A stretch of 17,205 bases of DNA from assembly GCA_023853785.1 (NCBI GenBank), contig JAJIRX010000117.1:1-17205 (forward strand). Reading direction: 5' to 3'. This document shows, piece after piece, positions 9,199 through 17,205 of the stretch; within the stretch, counting starts at the first letter, position 1, and each line of letters opens with the position of its first letter. This DNA is from Psilocybe azurescens. Taxonomy: Eukaryota > Basidiomycota > Agaricomycetes > Agaricales > Agrocybaceae. The translations under genes were made by a program, and so were the position numbers. Under the pieces are notes generated by a model. The model made no database searches. It saw only the letters and a list, made by a program, of their open reading frames with translations, and was not told where the DNA came from.

Positions 9199-10383
9199 AT
9201 GGAAACTTGTGTCCAGTATGTTGATAATGGATAAATGGGTATTATGTTCAGATGAGATAAAGCTCACTTGTGCGATGCCTTCGGCGAGCTTGTTTTATAT
9301 AAAGGAGCCTGTGCTAGTCAGGGGCGTACAGATTCCGATTTGATCGTGAACGAACCTGGATGAACTGAGCGTCAAGACAAGTTAGAGAAGGTTAGAGATT
9401 GCTACTATGTCGGATAGAAGCCACGCATGTGATTGATTATTAACTGACTTATTGTGTTTCTTTGGATTCTGTCGGGCAAACTCAACTTGCTATTTTCCCT
9501 CACGTGGTGTATCTACGCGTCGCGGTATCCATATTGATTGTGTCGCCCAATGCGGTCGCATTGCAAACGCAAATCACATGACTGGCGAGTTCCTATATTG
9601 GGACCGTAAAATCGCCATCCAATCCAATCCAATCCATGACATATGCCGTTCATTCATCTCCGTTCATCTAGACATCTAGACCTACCGCAGAACATTGATA
9701 TGGGGATGTACGGCATTCCAGACCGTGCAGGCCGCGAGAGGATTGAGAGGTATATAGCCGGCAACTCGCCAAGTGGTTAGCGAGCGGTGAATGGCTTTCA
9801 TCCATGAAATAACATTGTGTAAATGCATAATATCTATTACTATCTACATGAAGCAAATAATATAGGTAGATGTAACGTTGCATGGATTTTGTAACGACAA
9901 ATTCATGACACAGGTTGCAGGCATATAGAAACATCTTGAAACCAGGTAGACACCTCAAAACCCGATAGTGGGCGGCTAGGAGGTCCTGCGGATTCTCATT
10001 GCTATGACTGCTTGATACAGATAACACGGCTTTTGGATTCTGGGAGAGTGGCCTTTGGGCTTCTTTGAGTCCAGCATTGATCAACTGATCCGCATAGCAA
10101 CTGTAACGTTTCTGCCTAAAATGGAACATGCCGGAATTGCACACGGCACAACCGTGTCCCGAGATAAGTCTGAACCAAGTCAGGCTTCGACGTTACAATA
10201 CTCAGATCGTCACACCCGTTACGCCAGTACATGTTTCCTGGGGCGGCCGTGGACTTATGTATATGGTAGCGGGAAACCCAGACCGCTACAGTTACCTTCG
10301 CTACGTCGTGACAATTAGGCGATGGCCCATTTCTCACACGTCTTGTACAGCCCTACGCCTGGCCTAATGATATATCATCTACT
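9199..10383. other. Long intergenic region between SDR-C and the PPxY membrane protein
   Basis: This holds the SDR-C promoter, a CACGTG E-box-like site near 9500 and a short run of atcca units near 9612-9633. A 158-codon - strand open frame (10144-9668) has a composition rich in Cys, His, Tyr and Ser, no recognisable domain and no splice partner; I do not call it a gene. Confidence 0.45.
9294..9303 (-). promoter_or_regulatory. TATA box of SDR-C
   Basis: A palindromic tttatataaa lies about 100 bp before ATG 9198, in line with the spacing seen for SDR-B. Confidence 0.5.
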
Positions 10384-10390
10384 TATAAAA
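10384..10390 (+). promoter_or_regulatory. TATA box of the PPxY membrane protein gene
   Basis: CTTATAAAAATT lies about 80 bp before ATG 10470. It is followed by a pyrimidine-rich stretch (cttttctttctctctct) just before the start, a usual fungal core-promoter arrangement. Confidence 0.6.
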
Positions 10391-10469
10391 ATTTAAGCCA
10401 CGACTCATCTTCCGATTGCCAAGGACTTAGATCATAGAGTCCACTTTTCTTTCTCTCTCTAGATACGCA

Positions 10470-11250
10470 ATGCCTCGTCCATCCTGGAGCTCACATCGTC
10501 CACAATCCGCGCAGCCAGACACTGAGAGAAGCCACCCCGAAAGATATATATTTCTGGTGCTTTTCTTGGTCTTGTTCATTCGCCTCCTGAAAACCTTGCA
10601 AAAATATCGGCCACAGGAGAGATTTGATCCAGGTAAGTGGAAGATGCAAGCATATTTGCGTTTCTGTATATTCCAGGATTAAAGACCCAACATTACTAGC
10701 CCTCGACGAACTCGATCCTGAGAGTGGTGTCGATCCCGAAGTGGAGCGACAGCCACCTGCGATTAATACTCAAGCTGTTTATTGGGATGATGCTACTGGC
10801 CAGTCCATGGGAACCAGTCCAGGGGGCACATATCATATTCGAGGCCGCTCGAATGACGATCAATACGAAGCCGCGGTTGCGAGCCTCGTCTCTCTCGAAA
10901 ATCACCACTCCCAAATCTCTGCAGTGCCAGAGCACAGGATCAGGGACGTGCATAGGATTCAGCGTTTAGTCGCCAAACTGAGGACAGCGTCTTACTCTGC
11001 ACAAAACGACCCAGAAGATAGTCCCGGGCGCCGAGAGATAGCATCACTTCGGAGACAAATCGCAGAGATTGTACTGAACGAGTCAAGTAATGTCGCGAAC
11101 TCTCTTCCTCCGCATGGAGTTGCTGTCCTGGATCCGCCTCCAGCCTACCGCGAAATTTTACATGAAAATGACGACAGTACTGCTGCGCCTATGCCCTCCT
11201 ATTCATCCCTACCCGCACCACTCATCTCTCTTCCTGAATCAGTCCAGTGA
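10470..11250 (+). CDS. Single-pass membrane protein with C-terminal PPxY motif, two exons
   Basis: Exons 10470-10632 and 10685-11250, 242 aa. The acceptor used is aaag at 10684; the nearer cag (10676) would close the frame after a few codons. I do not recognise a named family. The protein starts with a Pro/Ser/Arg/His-rich segment, then one hydrophobic helix (IFLVLFLVLFIRLL, about residues 28-41) followed by basic residues. A polar region comes next, then two likely amphipathic helices (HRIQRLVAKLRTAS and RREIASLRRQIAEIV). A Pro-rich tail carries DPPPAYREI, with PPAY at about 206-209, which fits the PPxY motif bound by WW domains of Nedd4/Rsp5 ubiquitin ligases. There is no signal peptide, so it is probably a tail-facing-cytosol membrane protein; a ligase adaptor role is a guess from the motif alone. 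It converges with the HsbA-like gene on its right. Confidence 0.75.
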
Positions 11251-11589
11251 TACAAGTGATAATAAACACTCCCTCGGACTACTTCATCCTTTATTGCTCT
11301 ATTACTAACTTATTCTTTCACGTCACGGACAATGCTTTCTCGATCATATAACAGTAATTCAATGTACAATAGATAATATGTGAAAGACAGCCAACATTTA
11401 AAACAAAACATCGGGAAGGCGGTTTGGAGCAGAGGATAGACATGACCCAGCCAGTGATCATTGAAGGGCCATGCATATCAGAAACAAACGAAAGAAATTT
11501 ATCACCGCATACGTTGGCAGTGTAGTGAGTGTGGGTAGGTGTGAAACACATAATGTTCCAAGCCTGCCCGACCTGCCATTCTTTCATGT
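11251..11589. other. Intergenic between convergent genes
   Basis: 3' flanks of the PPxY protein gene (+) and the HsbA-like gene (-). No coding signal is recognised. Confidence 0.5.
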
Positions 11590-12371
11590 CTACAAGGCTG
11601 CTGGCTTGATAGGTGCCGTGCTTGGGTTACAGGCATTCTCGAATTGTTGCTTAAGATTCGCGATCGTACTGGAAACAGGTGTCTATACCAATGTTGAAGT
11701 TGTCCGTTATTTATAAGTAAAACCAGAGCACAGAGTCAAAAATCAAAACGTACCGCAGTCGAACCTTCAATGATAACTAGCAGAGTCGAACGCTGAGAGT
11801 AATTGCGATATATCTTGCTCGAGGAGTGTCTTGAGACCTGGCGACGCTGACCCGATAACTGAGAGATTCTGCGAAAACGTCTGGCATATATCGATGACAG
11901 TGGATCGCATCAACGCCACCGTATTCTCGATATTCGGCGCATCCATGGATGCGATCGCACCCGTGGCCTGATATTGAAGGTCAGTATGGTGCGATTGGAG
12001 AGACATACGAATCTCTATAAAAATCAGGGGAATGTCTTACCTTGATGTCGCTGATTGTCAGGTCAATCGCAGAGAAGGAGGAAGAGGACTCTGTGTGCAG
12101 GTCCTAATAACAAATCGTATGGAAGAAAGTAAAGCGTAAGTACGGATGCATGTAATGCGAGAATTGTCTGGGTAGTGTGACCTACAAGGGCCTGTGAAAG
12201 AGATCCGCCACTCTGCACGAAGGTGTGCAAAGTCGTATCAAGGGCAGTCAGATTCGAGCTGGCAAACGATAAGTCCCGTTCGACAGTCGCGTCATCACGA
12301 GCAAGGAGAGCAGCAGTAACAGCTTGCGAGGCAGAGATGTCGGTTCCAAAAAGTGCAGGAAAACAGAACCT
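11590..12371 (-). pseudogene. Divergent HsbA-family gene, probably damaged
   Basis: Four exons on the - strand. Exon 1 ends at 12186, with blocks LLARDDATVERDL and LTALDTTLHTFVQSGGSL. Exon 2 is 12103-12041 (DLHTESSSSFSAIDLTISDIK, given here in full as two parts DLHTESSSSFSA and IDLTISDIK). Exon 3 is 11967-11754 (ATGAIASMDAPNIENTVALM, then LKTLLEQDISQLLSAFDSA). Exon 4 is 11668-11590 (TIANLKQQFENACN...). The block order and the intron just before the HT motif match the HsbA copy at the left edge, so family membership is fairly safe, though sequence identity is low. Introns 12185-12104, 12040-11968 and 11753-11669 have good borders, and a TACTGAC branch site lies in the second. Problems: no ATG lies in frame at the leader (the expected place reads AGG at 12371-12369), exon 3 runs into TGA after SASYH, and its end is out of phase with exon 4. 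The product would be a secreted surface-binding helical protein if intact. Confidence 0.6.
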
Positions 12372-12643
12372 GACTATGTGTCTTTTATAGACTTTTGCAA
12401 CAAGCACGCCAAATCAATATGGTTTGAAAGCATGGGCGATTGTCATTTAAATAGCCCAGCGGTGACGGGCTTCAGAGAGTGATAACGATTTAACTGACGA
12501 GATGACAGCCGATGAGCAAAGATCACAGCGAGCAAAACCTATTGGACGGTGTTGAAAGGTTCCCCGTGACCAGATCAAAGGATCGCAGCCGCAGAGAATA
12601 TGATGGGCAGACTCGTATAGGCACTAGGCACCGCGCAGTTGCA

Positions 12644-13236
12644 TTAGAATTCCGGGAAGAACCCATTGACCGACTTGATAAACATCGACGGTAAGGCGAT
12701 TGACTGTATTGTCAAAACTTGACGCAGAGTTCCACGGACGGCAGTCCATGGATTGAACCACATATAACCAACAAGAATGTCCTCTAGTGCCGTTGTTATT
12801 TCTACAAAGATATGCGATGTCAGCCCGCGCACTGCTTGCTCATAAGGATCGCAAAAGAGTCCGAACAAATGTGAACTCACATCGCCTACCAGCCCTCATC
12901 ACTCAGACACAATTGGCCCCCTTGAATACAAAGCATTCAAACCTCTGATAATTTGGGGAAGAGCGTTCCGAATAATGATCCCTAGTAAACGAGCTGACTC
13001 TTCGTTGTCGACCCTCAGAGTCCTGAAAATCCGTTGAAACACGAGAACGAGGACCGCCGCACTCTCTGTGTCTCTCTTGGCAAATTCGTACGACTCATAC
13101 GAGGATGAAGATACGCTCCCAGTTTGTATAGTCGCCAGAATGGTTGCTGGTCGGAAAGTTGAGGATCCAGGGCATTTGCTAATACGGAGAATGAGCCAAG
13201 AGGTCTGGTCAAAAGTAGTCCCCTATGCATCCTTAA
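12644..13236 (-). other. Unrecognised coding-like region, possible further HsbA-like remnant
   Basis: The - strand has an open frame with no ATG between about 13236 and 12900 that includes YEFAKRDTESAAVLVLVFQR and ARLLGIIIRNALPQIIRGL followed by NALYSRGP. The latter has the spacing of the HsbA helix seen elsewhere in the window (compare TLESVQAFEPTIQHALTEIV). Further down, EITTALEDILVG (about 12795-12760) is followed by a plausible intron and a short end SIALPSMFIKSVNGFF with stop at 12644, again like the last HsbA exons. I cannot join these into one frame. The + strand is also open over 13068-13320 and ends at a good donor (gag|gtaagt) with a possible acceptor (ttccag) near 13441, so the coding strand is not certain. 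Confidence 0.3.
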
Positions 13237-13330
13237 CGGCCTCTCATTTCCTTCTTCGTCTTCCGTCGGACGAGAAAACGGGGATGGAGATGGATATACT
13301 TCTCAGACTCCGGAACGAGGGTAAGTGAGT

Positions 13331-13893
13331 ACTATATAATCAAAGCACACAGCCGGAGTACTCACCTCTCCCAAACGAATCATAAAATCAAAGCCTTTTT
13401 ACACACTATTACTAATCCTCGCCCCTCGACTGCCCTTCCAGGATTCGAAGCGTTGACGACCAAATATAGAGTATGAACGAGTCGAAGCAAAAGGGCCTAT
13501 GTTCAACTAGAGCCAGCATTCGTGTGTGCATAGATCATTTCAAGCAATGAGCCTTGCATGTGGCTAAGCCATGTTCGAGGATCTTGAGTCGTGAGTTCAA
13601 ATTTCCCTGCGACCATAATTTGTCGTTGGGTCACAAATGTGCGATTAAGAGGCGATTGAGTGTGGTTCGGCAGCGATGGTGATGGTTTAAATCCAAGATC
13701 ACCTGTCTCTTGCCGGGTATCAACAACACGATAAGTTTGAATACAAAAAACGCTTCAATTAGCTTTACTACTATGTAATATATAAAGTTGAAAATGCTCT
13801 AAATACCATGCAATAAATTAATCTACTACAAGGAAGAATAATGCAAATGACGTGGGTATTGGATGCATTGAAAGAAAAAGTAAAGAATAGAGT
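13331..13893. other. Intergenic region downstream of cystathionine gamma-lyase
   Basis: A/T-rich towards 13740-13840, with no recognised gene. The right end is the 3' flank of the lyase gene. Confidence 0.5.
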
Positions 13894-15374
13894 CTATAGG
13901 TGCGCCGTCGCAGCCCTGACAGCCTGGATGACATCCACCACTAGGTCCTCCTCGTCCTCCACACCAACGCTCAGGCGGACGAGGTTATCGCCGATGCCCA
14001 ACAGCGCTCTGTCCGCAGGCGGGATGCTGCCGTGGGTCATCTGCGCGGGGTGCTCCGCGAGCGACTCAACGCCGCCCAACGACTCAGCGAGCGTGAACAA
14101 TCTTGTCGTCGTGAGGAACTTGTCCGCCTCCGCTGTTCCCCGCGGATGCGGAACGAGATCATACCGCTGAACGGGAACCCCTCCGCGGGCGGCGCGCTGG
14201 CCTCGACGGCGCCGCCAATGAACTTGCTCGCCTGCGGGCTGAGCATCCGCCACGCCAGCTCATGTTTCTTGCGCGAGTACTCCGTCTTCCCGGGCAAGCC
14301 AGGGTAGATGACCTCCTCCACGCCCGGCTCGAGCTGCAGCGCGCGGGCGACGGCCAGCGCGTTCTTGCCGTGCGCTTTCATGCGCAGGTGGAGGGTCTTC
14401 GCGCCGCGCTGGGCAAGCCAGCAGTCGTACGCACTGGGCACCGCGCCGATCGCGTTTTGCAGGAAGCGGAGCTTGTCGGCAAAGGCGGCCTGGTGCGCAG
14501 GGAGGATGAACGCGCCCATGACAACATCGGAGTGGCCGTTGATGTATTTTGTGAGCGAGTGCAAGACGACGTCGGCACCGAGGAGGAGGGGGAGGAGTAG
14601 AAGGGAGAGAGGAAGGTGTTGTCGACGAGCACGACAGGGTTGGATGGATGTGAGTGCGCGAGACGTGCGATGCGGGGGATGTCGATGAGGCGGAGGGTGG
14701 GGTTGGTAGGAGATTCTATCCAAATGAGCTACAAGGGCAGAGTTGAATAAACGACTTGGATGAAAGGAGAAACAGAGCGGACATACTTTGTGTTCTCCTT
14801 AATAGCAGCGAGAATTTCCTCGTCCCCAGCGGTCTCTAGATCCAAGAAGGTGGTTTCGAGGCCCTGGTTCTCGGTGGCTACTCTTCGCATGTATCGGAAG
14901 GTTCCTCCATAGACATCGTTCACGCTGACAATGTGTGCATTTGGTCCTAGTGACTGCAGCACAGTGGCGGTGGTCGACGATCCCGAAGCAAACGCCAAAG
15001 CGTATTCACCGCCGCCTTCCAATGCAGCGAGGGTGTCCTCAAGAGCATTTCGGTTCGGGTTTCCTGATCGAGAGTATTCGAAGCCCTACAAAATGATGAG
15101 ATCCGAAATTAGATCTAAAGCAGCAAAAAAAGAAGATAATGATGCTCGCCTTGTGGACACCGATAGCCGACTGCTTGTACGTCGTGCTGAGGGAGATGGC
15201 GGGAATAACAGCGCCCGTCTCTGCGTTTGCTTCTGACCCGACGTGGATCGCACGGGTTCCGAAGCCATCTATACGTTTCTTGAGGCCATTGACGTTGTTC
15301 CCGAAACCATTGCCGTTGACATGCACGTGGCTTGCATCACCGTTGGTCGATGAAAAAGTAAGAGCAGGCGACAT
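13894..15374 (-). CDS. Cystathionine gamma-lyase (trans-sulfuration enzyme), with three frame breaks
   Basis: Exons on the - strand: 15374-15150, 15085-14787, 14728-13894; about 453 aa when read through. It is a PLP enzyme of the Cys/Met metabolism family that cleaves cystathionine to cysteine, 2-oxobutyrate and ammonia in the cytosol. Landmarks: FGTRAIHVGSE, STTYKQSAIGVHK, GFEYSRSGNPNR, GGTFRYMRRV, WIESPTNPTLRLID, VDNTFLSPFY, HSLTKYINGHSD with the PLP lysine near residue 236, GMISFRIRG, and FTLAESLGGVESL with MTHGSIP; these point to gamma-lyase rather than gamma-synthase. The N-terminus has a 35-residue Asn/Gly/His-rich extension. The body is strongly GC-rich, unlike its neighbours. Intron 1 has a GC donor. 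Frame is lost by one base at 14786-14788 (exon 2 donor junction), at 14588-14592 (C5 run on the coding strand) and at 14138-14141 (G4 run). All flanking residues are conserved, so error in the sequence is as likely as a dead gene. Confidence 0.88.
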
Positions 15375-16237
15375 AGTATATGTCAAAAATTTAACGGATG
15401 GTGAAGGTGAGGGAAGGGGGGATGGGTGTCTCAGGTCAAGTCGAACTTTTGAACCCTCGGTGTGGGCAGTTGGGTAATGGTGGTTCTGGCGAAGAAAAGG
15501 CGTTGCATGCTGGGCTTTTGTATCCCCACCGTATTACGAATCAATTTTTCCTACAAATTTTCAGCGGAAGACCTCGTAATGGTGTGTCGTGCGGGTCAAC
15601 AGGATTGCAAATTATGGCGAGCTCGCTGATCGATGACTTCACGTGATACGACTCGAGTTTGGCTTATTCGGAATTATATTCGGACACGCGTTGACTAATA
15701 CCTCCTTCAAGCTCTTACTTACACACCATGCATCTTGCTCTTCGTTCTTCCAATACTTACTACGACATATCTCTGTCAGACGTGTGAGCGGGTGTGCAAA
15801 TAATTGACCGAAGTACACGCAGCTCTGCATCTTATAGTCAGAATCGCGCCATATCGGGCGATATGATCACCACTGTAACGTATCGTTTCGAGGTGACGAA
15901 CCAGGACCGACCTGCAAGGCAGCAGTCATACCATGGAGTTCCCCGAAACCTATTAAGGCAACGAAGCAAACCCCAGATATCTGGCAGAAACACCATTGGT
16001 ACACGACACCACCTAGTTTTGACGCGATAATCCAGGAGCCATCTAAACTGACGGAACGAATGCGTTAAGAATCAAGATCATTCTTAGCAGGGATGAGCTA
16101 GGGCGGATCTCGACACTTCCCATTTCGACACGCCCTCTACATTCTTACGGAACCATGCTGCCTTATTACGGGGTTTGTACCTATGCAGATACCCCTATTA
16201 CCCCAGACGCTGACGCTTTTATGCCAGAATGATCATA
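15375..16237. other. Upstream region of cystathionine gamma-lyase and gene-free stretch
   Basis: The first 270 bases are the lyase promoter region. Beyond 15650 I see only short open frames without recognisable domains. Confidence 0.45.
15639..15646. promoter_or_regulatory. TCACGTGA box upstream of cystathionine gamma-lyase
   Basis: A palindromic TCACGTGA lies about 265 bp before ATG 15374. TCACGTG is the known Cbf1/Met4-type element of yeast sulfur amino acid genes. Use of the same element in this fungus is inference from the gene it precedes. Confidence 0.4.
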
Positions 16238-16490
16238 CCTTGGTAATTTGAATGAAAGTCGTCGACCCTGCTTCATGTCCCGGACCTGTACAGGCCTTAG
16301 AAGAACCTACCCAAGCCTTCCTTTCCATACCAACACATAGCTTGACCCCATCGTAGGTAATTAATTTCGCCAAGTCCCCTGCTCTATTAAGACTTGCTCC
16401 CCGAGGTAAAAAGTCAGACTCGGAGCACGCCTGGCCAAATATACCAACAGCCAAAATGGCGAATTCCGACGTCAGTTACATACTTACAAC
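16238..16490 (-). other. Possible exon of a small secreted protein (weak)
   Basis: The - strand frame reads a hydrophobic leader-like EFAILAVGIFGQAC followed by SESDFLPRGASLNRAGDL, VKLCVGMERKAW and ACTGPGHEAGSTTFIQITK, ending at a good donor (aag|gtatga). No ATG is in frame at the leader, and the next open frame (YKPRNKAAWFRKNVEG, stop near 16090) is out of phase through the obvious acceptor (gcatag). I do not recognise a family. It could be a broken small secreted protein gene or chance. Confidence 0.25.
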
Positions 16491-17205
16491 TGGAGACGGC
16501 AAAACTTTGACAAGAAAGCACACCATCTTTTCCTCCATGGATCAATACATGATGACGAACATAATTGAACATTGGAATACTAAGAATAAGCCGACGTCAA
16601 CAGTGTCCTTATACACGACCGTGGTGTGCGCAAATCATCTTCTGTACATAACCTTCAACAATTAAATCGAGTGTCCAGGCGAAGTCTGTACCGGTAGCGG
16701 GTGCATGCCCGAGTTCGATCATATCGTGTAGTGCTTATATGGCAGCCCGAGTTCTTCTCGAAATATTCACCACTATCGGTGCCATCGTAGAGTGGATGTT
16801 CGGCTTACGTCCATTACAAATGATTTGTAGCCATATGTCATCATTTGAGCGATGGGATCAGAAATAGAACAATCGAAGACGTTATATTCCACTACTTAAC
16901 CAGCACCACACAATGCTCCTCAAGGTACTGGGAAATACTACTACCTTCGGAATCACGAATGGTGCCGAGGGACACTATATTATGCTGCTTCTCCGCGCAC
17001 CAGAATATGGTACCCTCCGAGGCACCATAATTTCGGGCCATACCAAAGGTACCATATTAGGGTACTCGATAACGCACAGATTGATGCAAAGGTGACTTTC
17101 CGACCTTTGCTTTACTATCTACAGTGTACAGTTTTTTAATTCGTAAGTTCAACTGAGCGAATCGGTCCTGTGCCGGACAGATCCGGAGATTTTGGTCGCG
17201 TTCGG
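16491..17205. other. Right end without a recognised gene
   Basis: A 69-codon + strand open frame starts at 16456 in a good context (gccaaaATGG) but overlaps the possible - strand exon and matches nothing I know. A short inverted repeat lies at 17004-17058. Nothing else is seen. Confidence 0.45.
17004..17058. repeat. Short inverted repeat, 11-bp arms
   Basis: AATATGGTACC (17004-17014) and GGTACCATATT (17048-17058) are perfect reverse complements around a 33-bp spacer. Chance cannot be excluded at this length. Confidence 0.5.

Noticed and set aside
9199..9267. An upstream ATG for SDR-C adding 23 residues
   Set aside because: It lies about 27 bp from the TATATAAA box, and the extension has no match in A or B.
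9740..9790. A tRNA-like box (gccaagtggttagcg)
   Set aside because: There is no acceptor stem, no anticodon arm and no B box at the right distance.
9668..10144. A 158-codon - strand open frame
   Set aside because: Composition is unusual for a protein, with no domain, no signal peptide, no splice signals and no TATA box at a fitting distance.
14262..14688. Long + strand open frames over the cystathionine gamma-lyase gene
   Set aside because: They are shadows caused by the high GC content; the - strand protein is unmistakable.

Overview
The window looks like genomic DNA of a filamentous basidiomycete, most likely an Agaricomycete. Nearly all recognisable genes are cut by many short GT-AG introns of about 46-97 nt. 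TATA-like boxes lie 70-105 bp before start codons, one upstream region has a pyrimidine-rich leader, and the proteins are of fungal type. No rRNA, tRNA, CRISPR array or intact transposon was seen.

Left part (1-3200). The 3' exons of a hydrophobic surface binding protein A (HsbA) family gene enter from the left edge on the + strand. A six-exon HpcH/HpaI-family aldolase follows on the + strand (772-1929). A decayed HsbA-family copy (2352-3101) converges on it from the - strand. About 1 kb without a recognisable gene comes next.

Centre (4213-9198). Three tandem - strand short-chain dehydrogenase/reductase genes (SDR-A, -B, -C) resemble NAD-dependent diacetyl/acetoin (butanediol) reductases. Each has ten exons with phase-matched boundaries, including a 21-nt exon and an 8-nt micro-exon. 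A and B have identical exon lengths throughout (256 aa each). C is longer at the N-terminus (264 aa). They are plainly products of tandem duplication, and all three appear intact once spliced.

Right part (10470-15650). A single-pass membrane protein with a C-terminal PPxY motif is on the + strand. It converges on another divergent and probably damaged HsbA-family gene on the - strand, followed by a poorly resolved region that may hold a further HsbA-like copy. Then comes a GC-rich cystathionine gamma-lyase gene on the - strand. It has a GC-AG first intron, a TCACGTGA box upstream, and three single-base losses of frame. Two of these fall in homopolymer runs and one at a splice junction, which points to sequence error as much as to decay.

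The last 1.5 kb has no confident gene; one weak open frame may be an exon of a small secreted protein.

How the genes might work together is inference. HsbA proteins coat hydrophobic surfaces and recruit esterases. The aldolase and the three SDRs would act on small keto/hydroxy compounds. Shared regulation is not shown. The most notable features are the SDR triplet with its conserved micro-exons and the scatter of several HsbA-family copies in different states of decay.
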